DNA of 64,000 nucleotides from positions 4,464,001-4,528,000 of the forward strand of contig NZ_CP130720.1 of the NCBI RefSeq assembly GCF_035984415.1. Reading direction: 5' to 3'. This DNA is from Streptomyces sp. NBC_01296. Lineage in GTDB: Bacteria > Actinomycetota > Actinomycetes > Streptomycetales > Streptomycetaceae. Numbering within the stretch: the stretch's first letter is position 1; the number at the start of each line of letters is the position of its first letter. The position numbers and the translations under genes are program-made. The notes under the pieces were generated by a model that saw only the letters and a list, made by a program, of their open reading frames with translations, had not been told where the DNA came from and made no database searches. Shown here one piece after another: positions 28,816 to 39,508 of this stretch.

Positions 28816-28909
28816 ATCCGCGCTGCGCGCTGACTCCTGAAGATTAGCGCACAGACACGGTCACGCCAAAATCCGTTCCCCGGGGGCGTCCCCGCAGGTC
28901 ATTCGGCGG

Positions 28910-29563
28910 TCACTCGTCCTCGGCGAGCGTGAGCTCCACACCGCCGACGAAGCCCGCCGACAGGTTGTAGATGAACGCGCCCAGCGTCGCCAGCGCCGTC
29001 GCCAGCACCACGTCGATCACCGCGATGACCGACGTGAAGATCAGAACGCGCGGCAGCGACAGGAACGACTGGAGGTCGAATCCGTTGCTCTCGTTCGACC
29101 CGGTCGCCTCGCTGATGGTGCCGCCGACGGTCGAGAAGACGCCCATGGCGTCCATGACCATCCACAGCACCACCGACGCCACGATCGTGCAGACGCCCAG
29201 CGCGATCGACAGCAGGAAGCTGACCTTCATCACCGACCACGGGTCGGCCTTGGCCACCCGCAGCCGCGCCTTGCGCGTCCTGGGCGTCGTACGGGCCCCC
29301 GTACGCGCCTTGCGCTGCGCACCGGCGTCCCCGGCACCCCGCGGCGCGCCCGGGCCCGAGGGCGCCGCGTAGGCCTGCGGCGGGTGGTACGGCTGCTCCG
29401 GCTGCTGGCCGGCCGCGGCCTTCTCCTGCTTCGGCTTGCGGGTGTCCGTCACGGTTCTCCCCCTGCCCTCGGCGGCCGCGCCCCCACCGGGGGAGTCCGC
29501 GGCGGGGCCACGGGCACCGTCGTCCCCAGTCTCGGCCGGTCCGGCGCCCGTGGCTCCACTCAC
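28910..29563 (-). CDS. DUF3566 domain-containing membrane protein
   Basis: This 217-aa protein has a Pro/Gly/Ala-rich cytoplasmic N-terminus (1-95), a basic patch, and two membrane helices (FLLSIALGVCTIVASVVLWMV and IAVIDVVLATALATLGAFIYNL) that form the DUF3566 domain. It begins three bases after the gyrA stop, so it belongs to the gyrBA operon. This link is conserved in actinobacteria; the role is unknown. Confidence 0.92.
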   Translation of the reverse strand: MSGATGAGPAETGDDGARGPAADSPGGGAAAEGRGRTVTDTRKPKQEKAAAGQQPEQPYHPPQAYAAPSGPGAPRGAGDAGAQRKARTGARTTPRTRKARLRVAKADPWSVMKVSFLLSIALGVCTIVASVVLWMVMDAMGVFSTVGGTISEATGSNESNGFDLQSFLSLPRVLIFTSVIAVIDVVLATALATLGAFIYNLSAGFVGGVELTLAEDE

Positions 29564-29566
29564 GAC

Positions 29567-32173
<2,607 letters not shown>

Positions 32174-32214
32174 TGCTGGTCAGAAGTCCTTTCAGGCGGT
32201 CAGCGGAGACCGAC

Positions 32215-34251
32215 TCAGATGTCGAGGAACCGAACGTCCTTGGCGTTGCGCTGGATGAAGGAGCGCCGCGCTTCGACGTCCTCACCCATCAGCACCGAGA
32301 ACAGGTCGTCGGCCTGGGCCGCGTCGTCCAGGGTGACCTGGCCGAGCACACGGTGGTCGACGTCCATGGTGGTGACGCGCAGCTCCTCGGCGTTCATCTC
32401 GCCCAGACCCTTGAAGCGCTGGATCGAGTCTTCCTTGATCCGCTTGCCGTTCTGCTTGCCCAGTTCGACGAGGGCGTCGCGCTCGCGGTCCGAGTACGCG
32501 TACTCGAAGTCGTCCCGGCCCCACTTGATCTTGTAGAGCGGCGGGCGCGACAGGTACACGTGGCCGGCTTCGACCAGCGGCCGCATGAAGCGGAACAGGA
32601 AGGTCAGCAGCAGGGTGTTGATGTGCTGGCCGTCGACGTCGGCGTCCGCCATCAGGATGATCTTGTGATAGCGGAGCTTCTCGATGTCGAAGTCCTCGTG
32701 CACACCGGTACCGAAGGCGCTGATCAGCGCCTGGACCTCGGTGTTCTGGAGGATCTTGTCGATACGGGCCTTCTCGACGTTCAGGATCTTGCCGCGGATC
32801 GGCAGGATGGCCTGGTACATCGGGTTGCGGCCGGACTTCGCGGAGCCACCGGCCGAGTCACCCTCGACGATGAAGATCTCGCACTTGGTCGGGTCGTTCG
32901 ACTGGCAGTCGGACAGCTTGCCCGGCAGCGAGGCGCTCTCCAGCAGGCCCTTGCGGCGGGTGAGGTCACGGGCCTTGCGGGCCGCGACGCGCGCCGTTGC
33001 CGCCTGGATCGACTTGCGGATGATGTCCGCGGCCTCGACCGGGTTGCGGTCGAACCAGTCGTTGAGGTGCTCGTGGACGACCTTCTGCACGAAGGTCTTG
33101 GCCTCGGTGTTGCCCAGCTTGGTCTTCGTCTGGCCCTCGAACTGCGGCTCGCCCAGCTTGACCGAGATGATCGCCGTCAGACCCTCGCGGATGTCCTCGC
33201 CGGCGAGGTTGTCGTCCTTCTCGCGGAGCAGCTTCTTGTCGCGCGCGTAACGGTTCACCAGACCCGTCAGCGCCGCACGGAAGCCTTCCTCGTGCGTGCC
33301 GCCCTCGTGGGTGTGGATCGTGTTCGCGAAGGAGTACACGCCCTCCGTGTACTGCGAGTTCCACTGCATCGCGATCTCGACCGAGAGCAGGCGCTCCTTG
33401 TCCTCGGCCTCGACGTCGATGACGGTCGGGTGGATGAGCTCGCCCTTGCGCGAGTTCAGGTACGTCACGAAGTCGACGATGCCGCCCTCGTAGTAGTACT
33501 TGACCGTGCGCGCGGTGGGCTCGGCCGCGTCCGCGTCGGGGTCGTCCGCACCGACGGTCGCCTTCGCCGACTCGCGCTCGTCGGTCAGCGTCAGGGTCAG
33601 GCCCTTGTTGAGGAAGGCCATCTCCTGGAAGCGCCGCGACAGCGTCTCGAAGGAGTAGTCGGTCGTCTCGAAGATGTCCGGGTCGGCCCAGAACGTCACC
33701 GACGTGCCGTGCTCGTCGGTCTCCTCGTTCTTCGCCAGCGCCGCCGTCGGAACACCGAGCTTGTAGTCCTGGGTCCAGCGGTAGCCGTCGGTCTTGACCT
33801 CGACCGCTACCTTCGTCGACAGGGCGTTCACGACGGACACACCCACGCCGTGCAGACCACCGGAGACGGCGTAGCCGCCGCCGCCGAACTTGCCGCCCGC
33901 GTGCAGGACCGTCAGCACGACCTCCACCGCCGGCTTGCCCTCGGACGGCACGATGCCGACCGGAATGCCACGGCCGTTGTCGATGACCCGCACGCCGCCG
34001 TCGGCGAGGATCGTGACGTCGATCGTGTCCGCGTGCCCGGCCATGGCCTCGTCGACCGAGTTGTCGACGACCTCCTGGACGAGGTGGTGCAGCCCGCGCT
34101 CACCGGTCGAGCCGATGTACATGCCTGGCCGCTTGCGGACCGCGTCCAGGCCCTCGAGGACCTGGATCGCGCTGGCGTCGTACGAGGCGGTTACCTCGCC
34201 GTTCTCGCCGGCTGTGGACTGGTTGTCGTTGGGGTTGCCGGAATCGGCCAC
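32215..34251 (-). CDS. gyrB: DNA gyrase subunit B
   Basis: This is the ATPase subunit of gyrase, about 678 aa. The GHKL ATP site (EVVDNSVDEAMAGH, DNGRGIPV), transducer domain and TOPRIM segment (FIVEGDSAGGSAKSGRNP, LMADADVDGQHI) are all present. I place the start at GTG 34251 (ADSGNPNDNQS), as in other Streptomyces, with AAAGGG upstream. It is the first gene of gyrB-gyrA-DUF3566 and has a 399-base leader spacer. Confidence 0.97.
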   Translation of the reverse strand: MADSGNPNDNQSTAGENGEVTASYDASAIQVLEGLDAVRKRPGMYIGSTGERGLHHLVQEVVDNSVDEAMAGHADTIDVTILADGGVRVIDNGRGIPVGIVPSEGKPAVEVVLTVLHAGGKFGGGGYAVSGGLHGVGVSVVNALSTKVAVEVKTDGYRWTQDYKLGVPTAALAKNEETDEHGTSVTFWADPDIFETTDYSFETLSRRFQEMAFLNKGLTLTLTDERESAKATVGADDPDADAAEPTARTVKYYYEGGIVDFVTYLNSRKGELIHPTVIDVEAEDKERLLSVEIAMQWNSQYTEGVYSFANTIHTHEGGTHEEGFRAALTGLVNRYARDKKLLREKDDNLAGEDIREGLTAIISVKLGEPQFEGQTKTKLGNTEAKTFVQKVVHEHLNDWFDRNPVEAADIIRKSIQAATARVAARKARDLTRRKGLLESASLPGKLSDCQSNDPTKCEIFIVEGDSAGGSAKSGRNPMYQAILPIRGKILNVEKARIDKILQNTEVQALISAFGTGVHEDFDIEKLRYHKIILMADADVDGQHINTLLLTFLFRFMRPLVEAGHVYLSRPPLYKIKWGRDDFEYAYSDRERDALVELGKQNGKRIKEDSIQRFKGLGEMNAEELRVTTMDVDHRVLGQVTLDDAAQADDLFSVLMGEDVEARRSFIQRNAKDVRFLDI

Positions 34252-34650
34252 GAAGCGCCCTTTCTGGCACAGCACAGGCCGTACTCCGGGCCAGCAGGCA
34301 TGCAAGCAGGAGCGGCTGCGTCGATCTGCGTTGTCAGCGTTTGTCAGCTAGATCCCGCAAGCGGGCGGGATTCGCTTCAGTCTACCGGTACCACGGACAT
34401 GAATGGGGGTTTGCCGGTACCTGAGTCCGCATGTGCCGCCCTGAACCTCCTCTCTCCGACTCCCCATATCCGGGAAGGGGCTCAAAGAGGCTCACACGGG
34501 CACCCAGCGCTTCGGCCTGTCAACCTCCCGCTACCGTGAGGGACGCCACCCGGGGCGATGGGTGCAGGGGGTGCGCGAAAGAGGCACACCGGCCGGTATG
34601 CCGGGCCGGGGCCGGCCCTGCCGCGGACCGCGGCGGGCGCGGCCGCGCGG
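34252..34650. other. gyrB upstream spacer without a gene
   Basis: This 399-base gap separates gyrB from dciA. It is less GC-rich near gyrB (GTCAGCGTTTGTCAGC, and a short TCCCGC/GCGGGA inverted repeat near 34353-34370) and more GC-rich near dciA. It should hold the gyrBA promoter and its supercoiling-sensitive control. I see no convincing open frame or RNA gene. Confidence 0.6.
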
Positions 34651-35178
34651 CTATCCGTACGTGTCCCCCGGGCCCGTACTGCCCGGTGCGCGCAGCGGCC
34701 CGTACCGCTTCGGGCGTCCGCCCGGGCCCTGGACCTTGATCATCCGGACCGTGCCCTGCCCCAGGTCCGCGTTCAGCCGCGCCACCAGCTGCGGAGCCAG
34801 CAGCTTCAGCTGCGCCGCCCATGCCGAGGAATCACACCGCACGACCAGTTCACGGTCCTCGTACCGCTCCGGTTCACAGTGCGCCGCGATCTCCGGCCCG
34901 ACGATCTCCGGCCAGCGCTCCATCACGCCCGCGACCGCCATCGGCATCTCCCAGCCGTGCTCCGTGCGCAGCCGGTCCAGCGCCGCCATCAACGGCATCG
35001 GGTCGCGGCCGTCCGCGCGCGCACCCGAGCGCAGTCCCGGCTGCCGGCTCCCCTTCTTCCCGACGGCCGCATTGCCCCGGGCCCGCGCCTGCTCCCGGGC
35101 CGCCGCCAGCGCCTGCCGCGCGAGGTCCACGCCCGAGGGCTCCGGGACCTTGCGCGGTTCCTTCTTCTCGTCGCTCAC
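34651..35178 (-). CDS. dciA: DciA/DUF721 family protein
   Basis: DciA is the ancestral bacterial helicase operator that helps load DnaB at the origin. The 175-aa protein has a basic N-terminal part and the DUF721 core (RWPEIVGPEIAAHCEPERYEDRELVVRCDSSAWAAQLK in pieces, residues 88-135). Its GTG start overlaps the recF stop by four bases. Its place between recF and gyrB is the usual actinobacterial arrangement. Confidence 0.88.
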   Translation of the reverse strand: MSDEKKEPRKVPEPSGVDLARQALAAAREQARARGNAAVGKKGSRQPGLRSGARADGRDPMPLMAALDRLRTEHGWEMPMAVAGVMERWPEIVGPEIAAHCEPERYEDRELVVRCDSSAWAAQLKLLAPQLVARLNADLGQGTVRMIKVQGPGGRPKRYGPLRAPGSTGPGDTYG

Positions 35179-36323
35179 AGCCGGGTCACCTCACCGCCGG
35201 ACACCCCGAACCGGGTTCCCGCCAGGACACCCGGAACGTCGTCGTCCACCGCCGCCGTCACCAGCACCTGTTCGCCCGGAGCCACCAGTTCCGCCAGCCG
35301 CTCCCGGCGCCGTGCGTCCAGCTCCGCGAAGACGTCGTCCAGGATCAGCACCGGCTCGGCGCCCTCCGAGCGCAGCAGCTCGTACGAGGCCAGCCGCAGC
35401 GCCAGCGCGTACGACCAGGACTCGCCGTGGCTCGCGTACCCCTTGGCCGGGAGGTCGCCGAGACGCAGGAGCACGTCGTCGCGGTGCGGGCCCACCAGGG
35501 TCACGCCGCGCTCGATCTCCTGCTTGCGCACCTCGGCCAGGGCCGCCATCAGCACCTCGTACAGCGCTTCGCGCGTGCGCGCCGTACCGCTGTCCACCGT
35601 CTCGCCGGCCTCGCCGCCGGCCGAGGACTTGTACGCGAGGCCCAGCGGGCCGCCGCCGGGCGCGAGCTGCTCGTACGCCTTGTCCGCCAGCGGCAGCAGC
35701 GTCGCGATCAGGTCGAGGCGCTGCGCCAGAAGCTCCGCGCCCGCGCGCGCGAGGTGCTGGTCCCATACGTCGAGGGTGGAGAGGTCCATGGAGCGGCCGC
35801 CGTGCCGGCGGGCCATCGCCGCCGACTTCAGCAGGGTGTTGCGCTGCTTGAGGACCCGCTCGTAGTCCGACCGCACCGCCGCCATCCGCGGCGAGCGGGC
35901 CGTGACGAGCTCGTCGAGGAACCGCCGGCGCTCCCCGGGGTCCCCTTTCACCAGGGCCAGGTCCTCCGGCGCGAACAGCACCGTCCGTACGATCCCCAGT
36001 ACGTCCCGGGGCCTGACCTGCGAGGACCGGTTGATCCGGGCGCGGTTGGCCCGCCCCGGGTTCAGCTCCAGCTCCACCAGCTGCCGGCGCTCGCCGTGGG
36101 TGACGGCCGCGCGGATGACGGCCCGGTCCGCGCCCATCCGTACGAGCGGTGCGTCCGAGGAGACACGGTGGCTGCCCAGCGTCGCCAGGTAGCCGATGGC
36201 CTCGACCAGGTTCGTCTTGCCCTGGCCGTTGGGGCCCACGAAGGCCGTGACGCCCGGGTCGAGGGGAACCTCGGCCCGGGCGTACGAGCGGAAGTCGGCC
36301 AGTGAGAGATGCGAAACATGCAT
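35175..36323 (-). CDS. recF: DNA replication and repair protein RecF
   Basis: RecF is a 382-aa SMC-like ATPase that promotes RecA loading at gaps and stalled forks. It has Walker A (GPNGQGKTN, residues 30-38), the signature segment SWSYALALRLASYELL and Walker B (PVLILDDVFAELD). I place the start at ATG 36323 (MHVSHLSLADFRSY), the family start. It is followed by dciA with a four-base overlap and preceded by gnd, 77 bases upstream. Confidence 0.97.
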   Translation of the reverse strand: MHVSHLSLADFRSYARAEVPLDPGVTAFVGPNGQGKTNLVEAIGYLATLGSHRVSSDAPLVRMGADRAVIRAAVTHGERRQLVELELNPGRANRARINRSSQVRPRDVLGIVRTVLFAPEDLALVKGDPGERRRFLDELVTARSPRMAAVRSDYERVLKQRNTLLKSAAMARRHGGRSMDLSTLDVWDQHLARAGAELLAQRLDLIATLLPLADKAYEQLAPGGGPLGLAYKSSAGGEAGETVDSGTARTREALYEVLMAALAEVRKQEIERGVTLVGPHRDDVLLRLGDLPAKGYASHGESWSYALALRLASYELLRSEGAEPVLILDDVFAELDARRRERLAELVAPGEQVLVTAAVDDDVPGVLAGTRFGVSGGEVTRL

Positions 36324-36400
36324 ACGACGCCGACCTCCCCCGGCTTCCTGCTGCTCTGCTCTGTGCTGCTGTGGTGCCGCGCCCTTCGGCGGGCGGGCGG

Positions 36401-37276
36401 CTACGCCTTCTCGACCGCGTGGCCGCCGAACTGGTTGCGCAGCGCGGCGATCATCTTCATCTGCGGCGAGTCCTGCTGGCGGGACGCGAACCGCGCGAAG
36501 AGCGAGGCGGTGATCGCGGGCAGCGGCACGGCGTTGTCGATCGCCGCCTCCACCGTCCACCGGCCTTCGCCCGAGTCCTGCGCGAAGCCGCGCAGCTGCT
36601 CCAGGTGCTCGTCCTCGTCCAGCGCGTTCACGGCGAGGTCGAGCAGCCAGGAACGGATGACCGTTCCTTCCTGCCAGGACCGGAAGACCTCGCGGACGTC
36701 GGTGACCGAGTCCACCTTCTCGAGCAGCTCCCAGCCCTCGGCATAGGCCTGCATCATGGCGTACTCGATGCCGTTGTGGACCATCTTCGCGAAGTGGCCC
36801 GCGCCGACCTTGCCGGCGTGCACGGCGCCGAACTCGCCCTCGGGCTTGAGGGCGTCGAAGATCGGCTGGACCCGTGCCACGTGGTCCTTCGCGCCGCCGT
36901 ACATGAGCGCGTAGCCGTTCTCGAGGCCCCACACGCCGCCGGAGACACCGCAGTCGACGAAGCCGATGCCCTTGGCCGCCAGCTCCTCGGCGTGCTTCTC
37001 GTCGTCGGTCCAGCGGGAGTTGCCGCCGTCGACCACGATGTCGCCGATCGAGAGCAGCTCCGCGAGCTCGTCGACGGTGGACTGCGTCGCCGCACCCGCC
37101 GGGACCATCACCCACACGACGCGGGGGGCCTGCAGGCTGTCCACAAGTTCCCGCAGGCTGTGGACATCGGCGAGGTCCGGGTTGCGGTCGTATCCGATGA
37201 CGGTGTGGCCTGCGCGGCGGATGCGCTCGCGCATGTTGCCGCCCATCTTGCCGAGACCGACGAGACCAAGCTCCAT
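36401..37276 (-). CDS. gnd: 6-phosphogluconate dehydrogenase, short form
   Basis: This decarboxylating dehydrogenase converts 6-phosphogluconate to ribulose 5-phosphate. At 291 aa it belongs to the short (YqeC/GndA-like) class. It has the Rossmann motif GLVGLGKMGGNM, the substrate motif DGGNSRW, and GHFAKMVHNGIEYAMM with the catalytic Lys. Its position between dnaN and recF is characteristic of Streptomyces. An inverted pair of DnaA-box sequences lies inside the 5' part (37138-37168). Confidence 0.95.
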   Translation of the reverse strand: MELGLVGLGKMGGNMRERIRRAGHTVIGYDRNPDLADVHSLRELVDSLQAPRVVWVMVPAGAATQSTVDELAELLSIGDIVVDGGNSRWTDDEKHAEELAAKGIGFVDCGVSGGVWGLENGYALMYGGAKDHVARVQPIFDALKPEGEFGAVHAGKVGAGHFAKMVHNGIEYAMMQAYAEGWELLEKVDSVTDVREVFRSWQEGTVIRSWLLDLAVNALDEDEHLEQLRGFAQDSGEGRWTVEAAIDNAVPLPAITASLFARFASRQQDSPQMKMIAALRNQFGGHAVEKA

Positions 37277-37464
37277 CAGGTGGTTCCTTAAGCGTTGTGG
37301 CCGTCTGTGCCGGGTTCCCCGGAATCCCCCGGGACACCCAGGCTCCGAGCCTACGCCGGGCGGTGCCGCGCGGCGCCACGGGCGCTCCAGGGGCGGCCGT
37401 ACGAGGGCCCGTACGAGGCGCCGGGGCGGGGGGGCGCCGGGGGCCGTGCGAGCGGGGCGAACGC

Positions 37465-37505
37465 CGTCGGGCCCGGCCCCGCAGCCTGCGAGACCGGGCC
37501 CGACG
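37465..37505 (-). terminator. terminator after dnaN
   Basis: A 12-bp stem CGTCGGGCCCGG/CCGGGCCCGACG (37465-37476, 37494-37505) closes a 17-base loop, 10 bases past the dnaN stop. Confidence 0.8.
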
Positions 37506-37515
37506 CAGGCGTGCG

Positions 37516-38646
37516 TCAGCCGGACAGGCGCACCGGCATGATCAGGTACTTGTACGCCTCGTCGGCCTCGGCGTCGACCGCCGGGCGGCCGCTGAGCAGC
37601 GCCGGCTTGGTGGACGTGGTGAAGCTCAGCTGCGCGGCCGGGGAGTCGATCGCGCTCAGGCCGTCCAGCAGGAAGGTCGGGTTGAAGGCGATCGAGATGT
37701 CGTCGCCCTCGAGTTTGGCGTCCACACGTTCCACAGCCTGTGCATCGTCGGAGGAGCCGGCCTCCAGGATCAGCACGCCCTGCTCGAAGCTGAGGCGGAC
37801 CGGGGTGTTGCGCTCGGCGACCAGGGCCACGCGCTTGACGGCCTCGACGAACGGGGCGGTCTCGATCACGGCGATGGAGTTGAACTCCGTCGGGAACAGC
37901 GTGCGGTACTTCGGCAGGTCGCCTTCGAGCAGGCGGGTGGTGGTGCGGCGGCCGGCGCCCTCGAAGCCGATGAGGCCCTCGCCCGCGCCGGAGCCCGAGA
38001 GCGCCAGGGTGACGGTGTCACCGCTGGTCAGGGACTTGGCGGTGTCCAGGAGCGTCTTGGCGGGCACCAGGGCCACGGCGGAGGCGTCCGGGTTCTCCGG
38101 CTTCCACAGGAACTCGCGGACCGCGAAGCGGTAGCGGTCGGTGGAGGCCAGCGTGACGCGGTCGCCCTCGATCTCGATGCGCACACCGGTCAGCACGGGC
38201 AGCGTGTCGTCGCGGCCGGCGGCGATGGCGACCTGGGCGGCGGCGGAGGCGAAGACCTCACCGGGCACGGTGCCGGTCGCGGTCGGCATCTGCGGCAGCG
38301 CCGGGTACTCCTCCACAGGCAGGGTGTGGAGCGTGAATCGCGAGGAGCCGCAGACCACGGTCGCCCGTACACCGTCTGTGGAAATCTCCACCGGGCGGTT
38401 GGGGAGGGCGCGGCAGATGTCGGCGAGCAGCCGGCCGGAGACGAGGACGGTGCCGTCCTCCTCGACGTCCGCCTCGACGGAGACGCGGGCCGAGACCTCG
38501 TAGTCGAAGCCGGAGAGGGACAGCGTGCCCTCCTCGGCCTTCAGCAGCAGGCCCGCGAGAACGGGCACCGGCGGCCGGGCCGGGAGGCTACGGGCAGCCC
38601 AAGCCACCGCCTCCGCGAGTACGTCGCGCTCCACCCGGATCTTCAC
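37516..38646 (-). CDS. dnaN: DNA polymerase III sliding clamp (beta subunit)
   Basis: This 376-aa protein forms the ring that tethers DNA polymerase III. It begins MKIRVERDVLAEAVAWAARSLPARP and carries three clamp domains; the C-terminal end is KYLIMPVRLSG, equivalent to the conserved MPMR tail. It reads away from oriC on the minus strand. Its coding region contains further DnaA-box-like 9-mers near 37718-37735. Confidence 0.98.
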   Translation of the reverse strand: MKIRVERDVLAEAVAWAARSLPARPPVPVLAGLLLKAEEGTLSLSGFDYEVSARVSVEADVEEDGTVLVSGRLLADICRALPNRPVEISTDGVRATVVCGSSRFTLHTLPVEEYPALPQMPTATGTVPGEVFASAAAQVAIAAGRDDTLPVLTGVRIEIEGDRVTLASTDRYRFAVREFLWKPENPDASAVALVPAKTLLDTAKSLTSGDTVTLALSGSGAGEGLIGFEGAGRRTTTRLLEGDLPKYRTLFPTEFNSIAVIETAPFVEAVKRVALVAERNTPVRLSFEQGVLILEAGSSDDAQAVERVDAKLEGDDISIAFNPTFLLDGLSAIDSPAAQLSFTTSTKPALLSGRPAVDAEADEAYKYLIMPVRLSG

Positions 38647-39167
38647 CGGAACCGCCTCCTGCTGTTGCTCGCTCGTCTGCCGGCCTTCGTCGTCGGCTCG
38701 ATGCCTCGATGCCCTCGGTGGCTCGGAGCCTCGTTGCCGGGGACCAGTCTGACGTACGGCGCCGACAGTCGGTGCTGCCGGAGGTCAAGTCGGGAGCGAG
38801 GTGTCGGGGAGGCGTGCCCACCGAGTTGTGCACAGGACCCGCTTGAAAACCGAAACCGGCCTAACTCTCTATGGGGGTAGTAGTAGGGCCTGTGGAAACG
38901 GTGGATAAGCCCGTTTTCGCAGGTCAACCCGCGTTTTTTATCCACCGACCCTGTGGGTGACACCGGTGGACAACACGGTGTCTCTGTGGAGAACGAAAAG
39001 TTCTGCACAGGCCGTCCCCAGGCGACCCCGACTACTCCACAGGTGTGTCCCCAGCTTTCCCCCGGTACTCCACAGCCCAAACGTCGACTTCGATGTGACG
39101 GCTTTCACTCAGGGCGGTGACGGGGGGTGCAATGTTGCCGAACAGTGGACAACGGTGTGGGTAACTC

Positions 39168-39193
39168 GTCGGATCCTGTGCACAGGATCCGAC
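39168..39193. repeat. perfect 26-bp palindrome in oriC
   Basis: The sequence is its own reverse complement over 26 bases; the central 20 bases are GGATCCTGTGCACAGGATCC. It lies between the two DnaA-box groups and centres on TGTGCACA, a DnaA-box core with one changed base in both orientations. Such a site could bind a symmetric dimer or extrude a cruciform. Confidence 0.85.
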
Positions 39194-39451
39194 AACCTGT
39201 GGGTCGGCGGTGGACAGAGGAGTGGACGAGCCTGTGGATGAAATTTCTGTCCACAGCCTGTGGATGGCGCTTGCGCACAATTCCACAGGCGGCTGACCAG
39301 GCTTGATGGAGCCTCATACGGCACCCCTGTGGACAGATTGTGGGTGACGGAAGCCGTCCCCAGCCTGTGGACGGAGGAAAGTCCGGGAATCTGTGGATGA
39401 GTTGCTCCACAGGGGGCGTATTCGAACAGGTCAGGGGCGCGCGGACGAAGA

Positions 39452-39483
39452 AGGGCGCCCCCGAAGTACCCCGGGAGCGCCCT
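39452..39483 (-). terminator. terminator after dnaA
   Basis: An imperfect hairpin with outer arms AGGGCGC/GCGCCCT and inner CCCG/CGGG, separated by a one-base mismatch, lies 26 bases past the dnaA stop at the edge of oriC. Confidence 0.75.
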
Positions 39484-39508
39484 CTGGATGCGTTTGAAGA
39501 GGCTCGGC

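Larger units (their letters stand above)
38647..39508. other. oriC: chromosomal origin of replication (oriC)
   Basis: This 862-base region between dnaN and dnaA holds about twenty 9-mers close to the DnaA box (T/C)(T/C)(G/A)TCCACA in both orientations. Examples are 38891-38899, 38938-38946, 38965-38973, 39033-39041, 39066-39074, 39144-39152, 39209-39217, 39233-39241, 39247-39255, 39259-39267, 39328-39336, 39366-39374, 39392-39400 and 39403-39411. The densest cluster is 39200-39411, next to dnaA. A second group near dnaN (38890-39075) is close to the AT-richest run (GCGTTTTTTATCC at 38931-38943). No protein gene is supported here. Confidence 0.96.

Noticed and set aside
34252..34650. Possible leader peptide before gyrB
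   Set aside because: Short frames exist in the spacer but none has a binding site or recognisable sequence.
36324..37379. RecF extension to 734 codons through gnd
   Set aside because: gnd occupies this region in another frame with complete motifs, and RecF alignment begins at MHVSHLSLADF.
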